Shown here: one piece after another, positions 1-8,429 of the stretch
Numbering within the stretch: the stretch's first letter is position 1
Layout of the letters: each line of letters starts with the position of its first letter
Origin: Candidatus Cacconaster stercorequi
GTDB taxonomy: Bacteria > Bacillota > Clostridia > Oscillospirales > Oscillospiraceae
Length of the DNA: 38,954 bases
Direction: 5' to 3'
Assembly: GCA_018064925.1 (NCBI GenBank)
Contig: JAGHUH010000038.1
Coordinates: forward strand, 1-38,954
Position numbers and translations under genes: made by a program
The notes under the pieces: generated by a model
What the model was told of the DNA's origin: nothing
Databases searched by the model: none
The model's input: only the letters and a program-made list of their open reading frames with translations

Positions 1-1677
1 AATTTTATCGACGAGGACATCGCAGAGGGTGGTCAGTTCCAGGGAATGACCGTTCACACCCGTTTCCCGCCGGAGCCTAACGGCTATCTGCACATCGGCC
101 ACTGCAAGGCACTGTGCATCGATTTCGGCACGGCTGAAAAATACGGCGGTATGTGCAATCTGCGCATGGATGATACCAATCCCGCCAAGGAGGACACCGA
201 GTTCGTGGATGCCATCCAGCAGGATATCCACTGGCTGGGTTTTGACTGGGGTGACCGCTTCTATTATGGCTCCGACTATTTCCAGAAGGACTATGAGTAT
301 GCCGTGGAGCTGATCAAGAAGGGTCTGGCTTATATCTGCGAGCTGAGCCCCGAGGAATTCCGCGCCAACCGCGGTGACATCGGCATCCCCGCTACCTCTC
401 CCTACCGCGATCGCCCCATCGAGGAGAACCTGCGCCTGTTTGAGATGATGAAGAACGGCGAGGTGGAGGAGGGCAAGATGACCCTGCGCGCCAAGATCGA
501 TCTGGCCAGCGGCAACTTCAATATGCGCGATCCCGTTATTTATCGTATTCGCTTCATCAACCACCACCGTCAGGGCACCAAGTGGTGCATCTTCCCCATG
601 TATGACTTTGCCCATCCTATTCAGGATGCGCTGGAGGGAATTACCCACTCCCTGTGCTCTCTGGAATATGAGGAGCATCGTCCTCTGTATGACTGGGTGG
701 TCAACAATGTGTCCATTCCGTATCACAAGCCCCGCCAGATCGAGTTTGCCCGTCTGGGCATCGATCACACCGTGATGAGCAAGCGTAAGCTGCGCAAGCT
801 GGTGGAGGAGGGTTATGTGTCCGGCTGGGATGATCCCCGTATGCCCACCCTGTGCGGCCTGCGCCGCCGGGGCTATACCGCCCGTTCCATCCGCAATTTC
901 TGCGAGCGGATCGGCGTGGCCAAGGCACCCAGCACCATCGAGTTTTCCTTCCTGGAGCATTGCCTGCGTGAGGATTTGAATCAGACTGCCGAGCGCACCA
1001 TGGCCGTGCTGCATCCCATCAAGCTGACGGTGACCAATTATCCCGAGGGTCAGAGCGAGGTCTTTGAGGTGGAGAACAACCCCACCGATCCCTCTCAGGG
1101 TACCCACGAAATCACCTTCTCCCGCCATCTGTGGATGGAGCGGGAGGACTTCCTGGAGGCACCTGTGCCCAAGTATAAGCGCCTGTATCCCAATGGTCTG
1201 GAGTGCCGTCTGAAGGGCGCCTATCTGATCCGCTGCACCGGCTGCGTCAAGGATGAAAACGGCAATGTTACCGAGGTGCTGTGCGAGTACGATCCCAACT
1301 CCCGGGGCGGCGATCCCGCCGATGGCCGCAAGGTCAAGGGTGCCACCATCCATTGGGTGGATGCTGACAATTGCGTGGATGCCGAGGTGCGTCTGTATGA
1401 CAATCTGTTTCTGGATGCCCAGCCCGATGGTCCCGACAAGAACTTCCTGGATTGCATGAATCCCGACAGTCTCACCGTGCTGCAGGGCTGCAAGGTGGAA
1501 AAGGGGATGGTGGATGTGGCAGCCGCCTTTGACAAGGCGGAAAACCGCACCGGTGTCAATGCGCCCACTTTCCAGTTCATGCGTACCGGCTACTTCTGCC
1601 TGGATAACCGCGACAGCAGTGCCGAGCATCTGGTATTCAACCGCAGCGTATCGCTGAAGGACAGCTTCAAGAAGTAA
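1..1677 (+). CDS. glnS: Glutaminyl-tRNA synthetase, 5' end cut by the window
   Basis: Class I aminoacyl-tRNA synthetase that charges tRNA-Gln directly with glutamine. The frame is open from base 1, and the residues before the first ATG (base 46) match the family's usual N-terminus, so that ATG is internal and the true start lies just outside. 558 residues are visible, close to the full family length of about 550. The FPPEPNGYLHIGH signature, with its HIGH box, lies at about residues 22-34. The KMSKS equivalent, read as VMSKRKL, lies near residue 260. A Gln/Glu-type anticodon-binding beta-barrel region follows to the C-terminus. A strong terminator follows immediately. A tRNA-Gln(CTG), a potential substrate, is encoded near the other end of the window. 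Confidence 0.97.
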   Translation, partial: NFIDEDIAEGGQFQGMTVHTRFPPEPNGYLHIGHCKALCIDFGTAEKYGGMCNLRMDDTNPAKEDTEFVDAIQQDIHWLGFDWGDRFYYGSDYFQKDYEYAVELIKKGLAYICELSPEEFRANRGDIGIPATSPYRDRPIEENLRLFEMMKNGEVEEGKMTLRAKIDLASGNFNMRDPVIYRIRFINHHRQGTKWCIFPMYDFAHPIQDALEGITHSLCSLEYEEHRPLYDWVVNNVSIPYHKPRQIEFARLGIDHTVMSKRKLRKLVEEGYVSGWDDPRMPTLCGLRRRGYTARSIRNFCERIGVAKAPSTIEFSFLEHCLREDLNQTAERTMAVLHPIKLTVTNYPEGQSEVFEVENNPTDPSQGTHEITFSRHLWMEREDFLEAPVPKYKRLYPNGLECRLKGAYLIRCTGCVKDENGNVTEVLCEYDPNSRGGDPADGRKVKGATIHWVDADNCVDAEVRLYDNLFLDAQPDGPDKNFLDCMNPDSLTVLQGCKVEKGMVDVAAAFDKAENRTGVNAPTFQFMRTGYFCLDNRDSSAEHLVFNRSVSLKDSFKK

Positions 1678-1690
1678 GAAGTATAAAAAA

Positions 1691-1717
1691 GAGGTTTCCG
1701 AAAGGAAACCTCTTTTT
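1691..1717. terminator. Bidirectional intrinsic terminator between glnS and the IclR gene
   Basis: A perfect 9-bp stem (GAGGTTTCC / GGAAACCTC) closes a GAAA tetraloop. Five T follow on the plus strand, and an A-run before the stem gives a T-run on the minus strand. It sits between convergent genes and can serve both. Confidence 0.93.
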
Positions 1718-1723
1718 ATCTGT

Positions 1724-2494
1724 TTATCTGCGATAGCCGAGCGCTGCGGAGATTTCGGCGGCTGTCTGGCAGGTCAGAGCGATAGCGTTTCGGAATTCTT
1801 CCGAGTTTACCCGCCGGTACATCCCCACCACGCCCACGGCGTAGCGCAGCGCACCGGTGACATCGTATACCGGTGCGGAAACGGAACGCAGGCCGATCTT
1901 ATATTCACCGTCCTCGATGGCGTAGCCCTGCGCGCGGATGCGGGCAAGTTCTGCCTGCAGGGTTGGGATATCCACCATGGTGTGGGGCGTGTAGGGCGTC
2001 AGCTCCGTGCTGCGCAGCAGACGCAGGGCCTCCGACTCGCTGAGATGGGAGAGAAACAGCTTCCCCTGCGAGGTACAGTAGATGGGCATACGGCTGCCGG
2101 CACTGGATACCACGCGCAATCCATCATGCCCCTCGGCCTGATCCAGCGTGATAGCGCTGCCCCGGTGGTAGACCGCCAGAAAAGCGGAATCCCCCGCTGC
2201 ATGGGACAATTCCACCAGATATGGCCGCGCCAACTGGGCAATGTTCCATGATGAGCTGACGGCACAGCCGTATTCAAACAGGTGCAATCCCAACCGATAG
2301 CGTCCGTCGGCATCCTGCTCAATGAGATCGTGCTCCCGCATGGTGGAGAGCAGACCGTATACGGTGCTTTTGGGGCATCCGGTCTGCTGACTCAGCTCGG
2401 CCAGCGTCAGCGGGCGGTGCGCCTGCATCAGCGTGTCCAGCAGGATGATCGACTTTTCCACGGACAGGATGGGTTTCATTTCGTTGGCTGCCAT
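1724..2494 (-). CDS. IclR-family transcriptional regulator
   Basis: A 256-residue DNA-binding regulator, the usual size for IclR proteins. An N-terminal winged helix-turn-helix spans about residues 10-70, including LAELSQQTGCPKSTVYGLL. The C-terminal effector-binding domain contains the family-like stretch IEDGEYKIGLRSVSAPVYD. I place the start at base 2494 because AGGAGG lies just upstream on the minus strand; a longer upstream reading has no such site and would cover the promoter. The gene is divergent from the DUF2974 hydrolase gene, about 150 bp between starts, so that gene and itself are the likeliest targets. The effector is unknown; no sugar or aromatic catabolic genes are nearby. Confidence 0.9.
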   Translation of the reverse strand: MAANEMKPILSVEKSIILLDTLMQAHRPLTLAELSQQTGCPKSTVYGLLSTMREHDLIEQDADGRYRLGLHLFEYGCAVSSSWNIAQLARPYLVELSHAAGDSAFLAVYHRGSAITLDQAEGHDGLRVVSSAGSRMPIYCTSQGKLFLSHLSESEALRLLRSTELTPYTPHTMVDIPTLQAELARIRAQGYAIEDGEYKIGLRSVSAPVYDVTGALRYAVGVVGMYRRVNSEEFRNAIALTCQTAAEISAALGYRR

Positions 2495-2525
2495 GTTGTC
2501 GCCTCCTTCTTGCATGATTGCGCTC

Positions 2526-2554
2526 ATTATAGCAGGAGTATTCGAAATTGACAA
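2526..2554 (-). promoter_or_regulatory. Sigma-A promoter of the IclR gene
   Basis: On the minus strand, TTGTCA (2554-2549) and a perfect TATAAT (2531-2526) are separated by 17 bp, about 30 bp upstream of the start codon. Confidence 0.75.
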
Positions 2555-2588
2555 TGGATCGTTCGACAATATCAAATGACATTTTCCC

Positions 2589-2617
2589 TTGAGCAGAACG
2601 GACAAGTGTGCTATACT
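2589..2617 (+). promoter_or_regulatory. Sigma-A promoter of the DUF2974 gene
   Basis: TTGAGC (2589-2594), a 17-bp spacer and TATACT (2612-2617) lie just before the ribosome binding site. The promoter is back to back with the IclR promoter, so one regulator bound between them could affect both. Confidence 0.65.
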
Positions 2618-2645
2618 CATGGCAAATCATTGGGGAGGCGTGGCT

Positions 2646-3821
2646 ATGGCGGAGAAAAATGAGCATGGCACGGTGTTTGACTATCTGCGTTGGCGGGGAG
2701 ACCTGACCTTTGCGCAGGATGGCTTCAACGAAGTGGATAACCTGATTTTGTGCATTATCTGTTATTTGAATTTCCACCGCTTTGACGAATTGCGCAGCAA
2801 GGATCCCAATAACGCGGTAAAAATTGGAGATATCAGCCGCCGCATGACAGAGAAGGACGAACAGCTGGGTCTCAGCTGGTTGGAATATATCCCGCTGATG
2901 GAGCAGGCGGCGAAGACAAAGCGTTTTGAAGATGTGGCACTGTTTGGCTTTGAAGATGAGCACGATGAAGATAAGGAGATGCAGTTTCAGGCACTGTCCT
3001 TCCTGCTGCCGGATGACAGCGTGTTTGTGTCCTATATGGGCACGGATACCAGCTTGGTGGGCTGGAAGGAGAACTTCAACATGAGCTTTCTGGAGGCAGT
3101 GCCGGCGCAGGAGCGTGCCGTGGCGTATGCCGAGGAGATCGCTCGTGCCTGCTCGAAACGCATGCTGCGCATCGGCGGCCATTCCAAGGGCGGAAATCTG
3201 GCGGCGTGGGCGGCCATCCATCTGGCACCGGAGATCCGCGACGGGCAGTTGACGGCGGTTTATAACAATGACGGCCCCGGTTTTTGCAGCGGTGTGCTGG
3301 ACACAGAGGCGTATCAGGCGGTGGCATCCCGCCTGCAGACCTATATTCCCGAGTCGTCCATCGTGGGCGTCCTGTTGGAGCACGCAGAGGATTACGAGGT
3401 CATCGACAGCACCAACCGGGCTGTGCTGCAGCATGAGCCGTTAAGCTGGAGTGTGGAGGCCAATCACTTTGTTCATCTGGGTCAGCGCTCCCAACTGGGT
3501 CAGCTCAGCGACGGTGTACTGCAGGAGTGGGTTGGGTCCATGACCGCACAGGAGCGGCAGGAGTTTACCGATGCGCTCTTTACTATCTTCAGCGCGGACA
3601 ACAAGATTCGTACGCTGGATGATCTGCGTACCGGTGGGTTGGCAAGCCGTGCGGCACTGCTCCGCAGTTATATCGGCGCAGACGAGAAGAAAAAGAAGAT
3701 CATTAACGAGATTTTCCACCGTCTGGCGGTGGATGTGCGGGAGGAACTGCGCAAAGCCACCGAGGAGGAACTGAAAAACGCCAAGGAGACCATTGCCGGA
3801 TGGCATAAGCAGGAAAAATAA
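2646..3821 (+). CDS. DUF2974 (Mbeg1-like) alpha/beta-hydrolase
   Basis: A 391-residue cytosolic protein with no signal peptide or membrane segment. The lipase/esterase nucleophile elbow GGHSKGG (G-x-S-x-G) falls near residue 180, preceded by a strand-like segment, as in DUF2974 proteins related to class 3 lipases. The N-terminal DYLRWRGDLTF and the FNEVDNLIL segment are also typical of this family. The start at 2646 follows GGGGAGG with a short spacer; in-frame codons further up overlap the promoter. The C-terminal 40 residues are lysine- and glutamate-rich and probably helical. The substrate is unknown. Divergence from an IclR regulator suggests inducible expression, which is an inference. 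Confidence 0.82.
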   Translation: MAEKNEHGTVFDYLRWRGDLTFAQDGFNEVDNLILCIICYLNFHRFDELRSKDPNNAVKIGDISRRMTEKDEQLGLSWLEYIPLMEQAAKTKRFEDVALFGFEDEHDEDKEMQFQALSFLLPDDSVFVSYMGTDTSLVGWKENFNMSFLEAVPAQERAVAYAEEIARACSKRMLRIGGHSKGGNLAAWAAIHLAPEIRDGQLTAVYNNDGPGFCSGVLDTEAYQAVASRLQTYIPESSIVGVLLEHAEDYEVIDSTNRAVLQHEPLSWSVEANHFVHLGQRSQLGQLSDGVLQEWVGSMTAQERQEFTDALFTIFSADNKIRTLDDLRTGGLASRAALLRSYIGADEKKKKIINEIFHRLAVDVREELRKATEEELKNAKETIAGWHKQEK

Positions 3822-3854
3822 AGAACGCCGACTGATCTGTCAGTCGGCGTTCTT
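3821..3854. terminator. Bidirectional terminator between convergent genes
   Basis: A perfect 15-bp inverted repeat (AAGAACGCCGACTGA and its complement) with a 4-base loop overlaps the end of the DUF2974 stop codon. It ends just before the convergent RluA-family stop. Confidence 0.9.
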
Positions 3855-3855
3855 C

Positions 3856-4512
3856 TTATGCTTCGCGGCCCAGCATTTGTCCGCGGGTAAAGCGATCCCA
3901 CGGTGCTGTTTCCGGCGGGAAATGGCGGAAGGTCATGGGACGCTCCGTCTCCGGATGGGTGAAGGAGAGCTGATATGACCACAGGGCAATAGGGCATTCA
4001 TCGGTGCCGGTGCCGTATTTTCTATCACCCACCAGCGGCCAGCCGCGAGAGGCGAACTGTACCCGTATCTGATGTGTGCGACCTGTGTGAAGAAGCACTT
4101 TGACAAGTGAAAATCCTTCACAGGATGCCAACACCTCATAGTCCAGAATTGCCTCTTGAATATTCGCGTCGGGCGCGTCTGCCACATAGGTGATGCGCCG
4201 CGTTTTGTCCCGTCCCAGCAGATCACGCAGAGTTCCGCTTTTTTCTGCGGGAACGCCGTGGATGACGGCCAGATATTCTTTGCCGAACTGCCGATGTCGA
4301 ATTTGTTCAGACAACAGGGAGGCGGCCTTAACGCTGCGGGCAAAGACCATCAACCCTGACACCTGCGCATCCAGACGGTGCACGGTGCGAATGCAGTCGG
4401 TACCAAGCTCACGGCGCAGCAGCTCCGGCATCCCGCCGGCCTCGTCGGTGCTGAGCACGCCTGCGGGCTTTACCGCCACCACGATACGCTTGTCCTGATA
4501 TACGATCTCCAT
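3856..4512 (-). CDS. RluA-family RNA pseudouridine synthase
   Basis: A 218-residue enzyme that isomerises uridine to pseudouridine in structured RNA. The catalytic motif VHRLDAQVSGLMVFA carries the conserved Asp of the HRLD box near residue 50. LHTGRTHQIRVQFASRGWPLVGDRKYG is the family's conserved C-terminal block. No S4 domain precedes the catalytic domain, so it is a short RluA type. Base 4512 is preferred over the ATG at 4518 because GGAGG touches the latter but sits 6 nt before the former. The target RNA position cannot be read from the sequence. Confidence 0.9.
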   Translation of the reverse strand: MEIVYQDKRIVVAVKPAGVLSTDEAGGMPELLRRELGTDCIRTVHRLDAQVSGLMVFARSVKAASLLSEQIRHRQFGKEYLAVIHGVPAEKSGTLRDLLGRDKTRRITYVADAPDANIQEAILDYEVLASCEGFSLVKVLLHTGRTHQIRVQFASRGWPLVGDRKYGTGTDECPIALWSYQLSFTHPETERPMTFRHFPPETAPWDRFTRGQMLGREA

Positions 4513-4585
4513 GGCCATCCTCCTTTTTTCACAGACTACCACAGAAACGGCATTTTGACAAGGCGTGCGTTTTTTGGAAAAAACC

Positions 4586-4642
4586 TTGACAAAGCAGGTC
4601 TAATGCGTTAGACTGCTATACAACAAGTCTAACACATTAGAC
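4586..4642 (+). promoter_or_regulatory. blaI-like promoter with two 16-bp operator dyads
   Basis: TTGACA (4586-4591) and TAGACT (4609-4614) are spaced by 17 bp. The dyad GTCTAATGCGTTAGAC (4598-4613) covers the -10 region. A second dyad, GTCTAACACATTAGAC (4627-4642), lies 29 bp downstream, centre to centre, in the probable leader. The identical half-sites GTCTAA/TTAGAC fit a dimeric BlaI/MecI-type repressor that represses its own operon. Confidence 0.85.
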
Positions 4643-4667
4643 CAAATCGGGCGAGGAGGAATGCATC

Positions 4668-5039
4668 ATGGATATGCCGAAGATTTTTGACAGCGAGTAT
4701 CATTTTTGCGAGATTTTGTGGGACAACGAGCCGGTCAGAAGCACGGAATTGGTGCGTCTGTGCGCCGAGAAACTGGGGTGGAAGAAATCCACCACCTACA
4801 CGGTGATCAAGCGCCTGACGGAGCGCGGCGTGGTGAAAACGGAGAACGCGGTGGTCACGGCATTGGTATCCCGCGACGCAGTGCAGCGTGCGGAGAGCCG
4901 TGCCTTCGTGGAGAAAAATTTCGGCGGGTCGCTGCCGCAGTTTCTGGCGGCATTTGCCGGCGGACGCGGGCTGACCTCCGATGAGGCAGAGGCATTGCGG
5001 CAGATGATCGACCGATTTGAGGAGGATGGCAATGGCTGA
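4668..5039 (+). CDS. BlaI/MecI/CopY-family transcriptional repressor
   Basis: A 123-residue winged-helix repressor. Residues 1-75 hold the DNA-binding domain, with the family pattern FCEILWDNEPVRSTELV and KKSTTYTVIKRLTERGVV. The C-terminal helix (about 85-120) is the dimerisation region. In BlaI proteins, cleavage within this region by the partner peptidase relieves repression. The gene sits directly behind the operator dyads and overlaps the M56 peptidase gene by 8 nt, so the two proteins should be translationally coupled. The start at 4668 follows GAGGAGG with an 8-nt spacer. No beta-lactamase gene is nearby, so the regulated output is unknown. Confidence 0.92.
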   Translation: MDMPKIFDSEYHFCEILWDNEPVRSTELVRLCAEKLGWKKSTTYTVIKRLTERGVVKTENAVVTALVSRDAVQRAESRAFVEKNFGGSLPQFLAAFAGGRGLTSDEAEALRQMIDRFEEDGNG

Positions 5040-7191
5040 TATCTTTTATCATTTGCTGTCCGCCTGTTTGCCGGCCACGGTGCTGGCGCTGGCGGTGATG
5101 GTGGTGCATCTCCTGTTTCGGCGGATGCCGAAGCGGGTGCTGTGCCTGCTGTGGCTGCTGGTGGCGTTGCGGCTGTTGGTGCCGTTTTCTGTGGAGAGTC
5201 CCGTCAGCTTGCAGCCTGCCGTTGATCCGGTGGTGCCGATACTGTCGCAGATGCAGGAGACAATTATGCCGGAGAATACCGCATCGGAGGGCAAACAGGC
5301 GCAGATAGTGCAGCCCGATCCGTCGGAAACGGTGAGCCGGGCGGAGAAGGCACCCGTTTCTGCGGTCAGAGAGCTGCCGGCAATGGTCTGGCTGGCGGGC
5401 GTGCTGCTGATGCTGGGATACATGGTGCACAGTTATGTGCGACTTTACCGCCGTGTGGCGGAGGCGGTGCGGACAGAAAAGGGGGTCTATCGCGGCTGCA
5501 TGGTGGATTCGCCCTTTGTACTGGGCTTTTTCCGACCGCGGATTTATCTGCCGGAGGATTTGAACCCGGAGAACGCCGCGGCGGTGCTGGCCCATGAGCG
5601 GTGCCACATCCGCAGGCATGACCATTGGTGGAAGCCGCTGGCGTTTCTGCTGTTGACGGTGTACTGGTTCAATCCGGTGCTATGGGCGGCATATCTGCTG
5701 CTGTGCCGCGATATCGAGGGTGCCTGCGACGAGAGGGTATTGGAGAATATGGACAGGGCGCAGCGTGCGGATTATTCCCGTGCGCTGGTGGTGTGCGCTG
5801 TGCGCCGCAGACAGGTGCTGGCGTGCCCGGTGGCCTTTGGTGAAGTGGGGGTGAAAGGACGCGTGAAGAATATTTTAAGCTACAAGAGACCGACCGTGTG
5901 GGTGATTTTGCTGGCCATCGCCACCTGCATCATGCTGGCGGTGTGCTTCATGACCGATCCCAAGGACGAACTGCTGGACAGCGCCGTTCATGAGGCCATC
6001 ATGGCGCAGAACAATAACGAATACTGTGTGGGCCAGGCTGTGGAGTCCCACAAGGTATTTCAGGTCAAGCGCAGCGGTGACACGGTAACCGTCTACGCCA
6101 TGGTGCTGTACGAGGAGATTTTGCCGGATCTGTCGGTGGACTGTGCCGGTCACAATGCGGCAAAGCTGACCTTTACCGGAAATCGGGCAAACGGGTATCA
6201 ATTGCAGGACTATTGGGTACCCAAGGACGGTACCTACTATGCCCCGTCCATCCGGGAAAACTTTCCCGTCTGGCTGTGGGGCAGCGCCATGAATACCCAG
6301 CGGTATATCCAGCGGCAGAAAACGGATTGCCTGATGCAGGCGCAGGAGGGTATCTACTCCGTGGAGATCCGGGATGCCACGAAGATTTTCAACAAGCGCA
6401 CGCAATATCTGGGCGACAATGCCGCCGTGGGCGATATTTTGAATATTCTGGGTGCCGGACAATACGGCGACTATACCGTGGAACTGGTGACGGACAAAGC
6501 ACCCTATGGCTTGATATTGCACTACAAGGGCGATACGCTGCAGCCCCAGTATGCCTACGGCTGGGCGGCCAAGGCACAGCAGGTGGCATGGATGACACTG
6601 AGTTTGGTGGAGAATGCCGAGTGGATGAAATGGGATGTGGTGTACCCGAACGGCACAACAGCACCCGGCGGCTATGTGGCTGAGGATGACACGGAGCTGA
6701 ATCTGGATTGGGCAAACTATTCCCCGGCGGATCTGTTGAGATTGCAGGCGGATCTGGAGCTTCTTCCGGAGGGGAATTGGCTGATAGACGGCACCTATAC
6801 CGCCAAGGAGCTGGTGTATGCGGCGGATGGCGACATAACCTTGCCGGATTGGGAAAACCGCGCTGCACTGACGGTGAAAACCACGGTGGATGAGCAAATA
6901 GTGGATGACGCCCAGGCGGTCACCGTGGATGTGAACTGGACGGACGGCAAGGAGCAGCTCCATAACCTGATGGGGATGAAAAAATTCGATGCCATTTCAG
7001 TTTATGAGGTGGGCGGCACTTATCCGCAGCCGTTCCGCGGCGAATTTGAGAATATCGCCCTCCTGAATGCCAACGGAACGGACACGGGACTGCGATTGTG
7101 GATGATCGGCAGCGGGATGAACTATTACCTCGGCCGCGTGGACGAAAACGGCAACACGCTGTATGTCTATCGCTGTGAAACAACAGAATAG
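5032..7191 (+). CDS. M56 (BlaR1-like) membrane peptidase with DUF4825-like ectodomain
   Basis: A 719-residue sensor-protease partner of the BlaI repressor. Hydrophobic segments lie near residues 8-28, 36-55, 118-140, 203-226 and 286-307. The zinc motif HERCH has H188, E189 and H192, with a further ligand candidate E229 in DIEGACDE, all on the cytoplasmic catalytic loop as in BlaR1. After the last membrane segment about 410 residues should face outside. They include a stretch matching DUF4825 (YLGDNAAVGDILNIL, then VELVTDKAPYGLILHYK), and I see no penicillin-binding SxxK/SxN/KTG set. The start at 5032 follows GAGGAGG by 6 nt. The ligand is probably not a beta-lactam bound in the classical way. 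Confidence 0.88.
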   Translation: MADIFYHLLSACLPATVLALAVMVVHLLFRRMPKRVLCLLWLLVALRLLVPFSVESPVSLQPAVDPVVPILSQMQETIMPENTASEGKQAQIVQPDPSETVSRAEKAPVSAVRELPAMVWLAGVLLMLGYMVHSYVRLYRRVAEAVRTEKGVYRGCMVDSPFVLGFFRPRIYLPEDLNPENAAAVLAHERCHIRRHDHWWKPLAFLLLTVYWFNPVLWAAYLLLCRDIEGACDERVLENMDRAQRADYSRALVVCAVRRRQVLACPVAFGEVGVKGRVKNILSYKRPTVWVILLAIATCIMLAVCFMTDPKDELLDSAVHEAIMAQNNNEYCVGQAVESHKVFQVKRSGDTVTVYAMVLYEEILPDLSVDCAGHNAAKLTFTGNRANGYQLQDYWVPKDGTYYAPSIRENFPVWLWGSAMNTQRYIQRQKTDCLMQAQEGIYSVEIRDATKIFNKRTQYLGDNAAVGDILNILGAGQYGDYTVELVTDKAPYGLILHYKGDTLQPQYAYGWAAKAQQVAWMTLSLVENAEWMKWDVVYPNGTTAPGGYVAEDDTELNLDWANYSPADLLRLQADLELLPEGNWLIDGTYTAKELVYAADGDITLPDWENRAALTVKTTVDEQIVDDAQAVTVDVNWTDGKEQLHNLMGMKKFDAISVYEVGGTYPQPFRGEFENIALLNANGTDTGLRLWMIGSGMNYYLGRVDENGNTLYVYRCETTE

Positions 7192-7204
7192 AGCAAAGCG
7201 ATAA

Positions 7205-7240
7205 AAGCTGCTGCCGCACTGCTCGGCGGCAGCTTTTTTT
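7205..7240 (+). terminator. Intrinsic terminator of the blaI-like/M56 operon
   Basis: A 12-bp stem (7205-7216 with 7224-7235, one G-T pair) is rich in GC at its top and runs into seven to eight T. Confidence 0.92.
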
Positions 7241-7285
7241 GCGCTGCGAAGATGAAGAAAAGTTGCGGAACCAAAGGCGGGACAG

Positions 7286-7314
7286 TTGTATTTTCCATGA
7301 AAGTATGGTATATT
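7286..7314 (+). promoter_or_regulatory. Sigma-A promoter of ddl-murF
   Basis: TTGTAT (7286-7291), a 17-bp spacer and TATATT (7309-7314) lie about 50 bp upstream of the ddl start. The -10 region lies in a small dyad, GTATAT-TG-ATATAC (7308-7321), which may be chance. Confidence 0.6.
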
Positions 7315-7367
7315 GATATACTGATAAATTGGGTGAAAACAGAACTTTTGAGAGTGAGGGAATAAAC

Positions 7368-8429
7368 ATGAAAATTGTTGTTTTGGCCGGTGGACTGAGT
7401 ACGGAACGCCATGTAGGCCTGACCACGGGTACCGGTGCCTGCCGTGCCTTGCGTGAAAAAGGTCATCAGGCCATTTTTGTGGATATGTTCCTGGGTCTGG
7501 AAAATTATAAAGGCAAGCTGGAGGACATCTTTGACGCACCCGATGGCCTGTGCCCGGATAACCGGGTGGAGAGTCAGGCGCCGGATCTGGAGGCCGTGCG
7601 CCGCAGCCGCAAGGATCAGGGCCCGTCCATGTTGGGCAAGGATGTGCTGACGGTCTGTCAGATGGCGGATATGGTATTTCTGGCGCTCCATGGTTCCTGC
7701 GGTGAGGATGGGCGCATTCAGGCCACGCTGGATCTGTTGGGCGTGCCCTATACCGGCAGCGGCTACCTGGGCAGCGGCATGGCCATGGATAAGTCTGTCA
7801 CCAAGCGCATGATGGACAGCATTGGCGTGCGTACGGCGCCCTGGCACGATGTTTACTATGCGCGGGAAGATATTCCCCGTCTGGTGGAGGAGCTGGAAGT
7901 GCCCTGCGCCGTAAAGATCGTCAATGGCGGCAGTTCTATCGGCGTGGATCTGCCTGATACCAAGGAAGAGCTGCGCAGCGCACTGGAGAAGATGCTGGTC
8001 TATGGCAACCATGTGGTGGTGGAAAAGAAGATCCGCGGCCGTGAGATCCAGATCGGCGTACTTGGCAACGAGTATCTGCCCGCCGTGGAGATCATTCCCA
8101 AGGGCGAGTATTTTGACTATGTTTGCAAATATCAGAGCGGCGGCGCCGAGGAGATCTGCCCGGCACTCATCACCGATGACGAGTGGAAGCAGATCGGTGA
8201 GATGGCATTGAAATTGCACAACGCACTGGATTTGAAAGTATATTCCCGCGCGGATTTCATTCTGGACGAGGAAGGGAAAGCATGGTGCCTGGAGGTCAAT
8301 ACGCTGCCCGGCATGACGCCTACCAGTCTGGTGCCGCAGGAGGCGGCACAGATCGGCTTGAGTTACGCAGACCTGTGTGAGAAGATCGTGAAAGATTCCT
8401 TTGCAGCCAGAAAGGCGGAGAAAGTATGA
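7368..8429 (+). CDS. ddl: D-alanine--D-alanine ligase
   Basis: An ATP-grasp enzyme joining two D-alanines to make the dipeptide used by MurF. It has 353 residues, normal for the family. Visible hallmarks are LALHGSCGEDGRIQATLDLLGVPYTGSG (about residues 105-132), the ATP-grasp loop NGGSSIGV, and the C-terminal VYSRADFILDE and EVNTLPGMTPTSLVPQEA, which contain metal and substrate residues. The gene has its own promoter, overlaps murF by ATGA, and so forms a peptidoglycan-precursor unit. The ATG at 7368 is chosen over an upstream in-frame TTG because the protein then starts with the family's usual MKIVVLAGG. Confidence 0.96.
   Translation: MKIVVLAGGLSTERHVGLTTGTGACRALREKGHQAIFVDMFLGLENYKGKLEDIFDAPDGLCPDNRVESQAPDLEAVRRSRKDQGPSMLGKDVLTVCQMADMVFLALHGSCGEDGRIQATLDLLGVPYTGSGYLGSGMAMDKSVTKRMMDSIGVRTAPWHDVYYAREDIPRLVEELEVPCAVKIVNGGSSIGVDLPDTKEELRSALEKMLVYGNHVVVEKKIRGREIQIGVLGNEYLPAVEIIPKGEYFDYVCKYQSGGAEEICPALITDDEWKQIGEMALKLHNALDLKVYSRADFILDEEGKAWCLEVNTLPGMTPTSLVPQEAAQIGLSYADLCEKIVKDSFAARKAEKV

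Noticed and set aside
2319-3434. A long minus-strand frame across the IclR/DUF2974 region
   Set aside because: It runs through both divergent promoters and overlaps two well-supported genes in other frames.
7308-7321. GTATAT-TG-ATATAC dyad over the ddl promoter as a repressor site
   Set aside because: Short, made only of promoter-like AT steps, and unlike the operator upstream of the BlaI-like gene.
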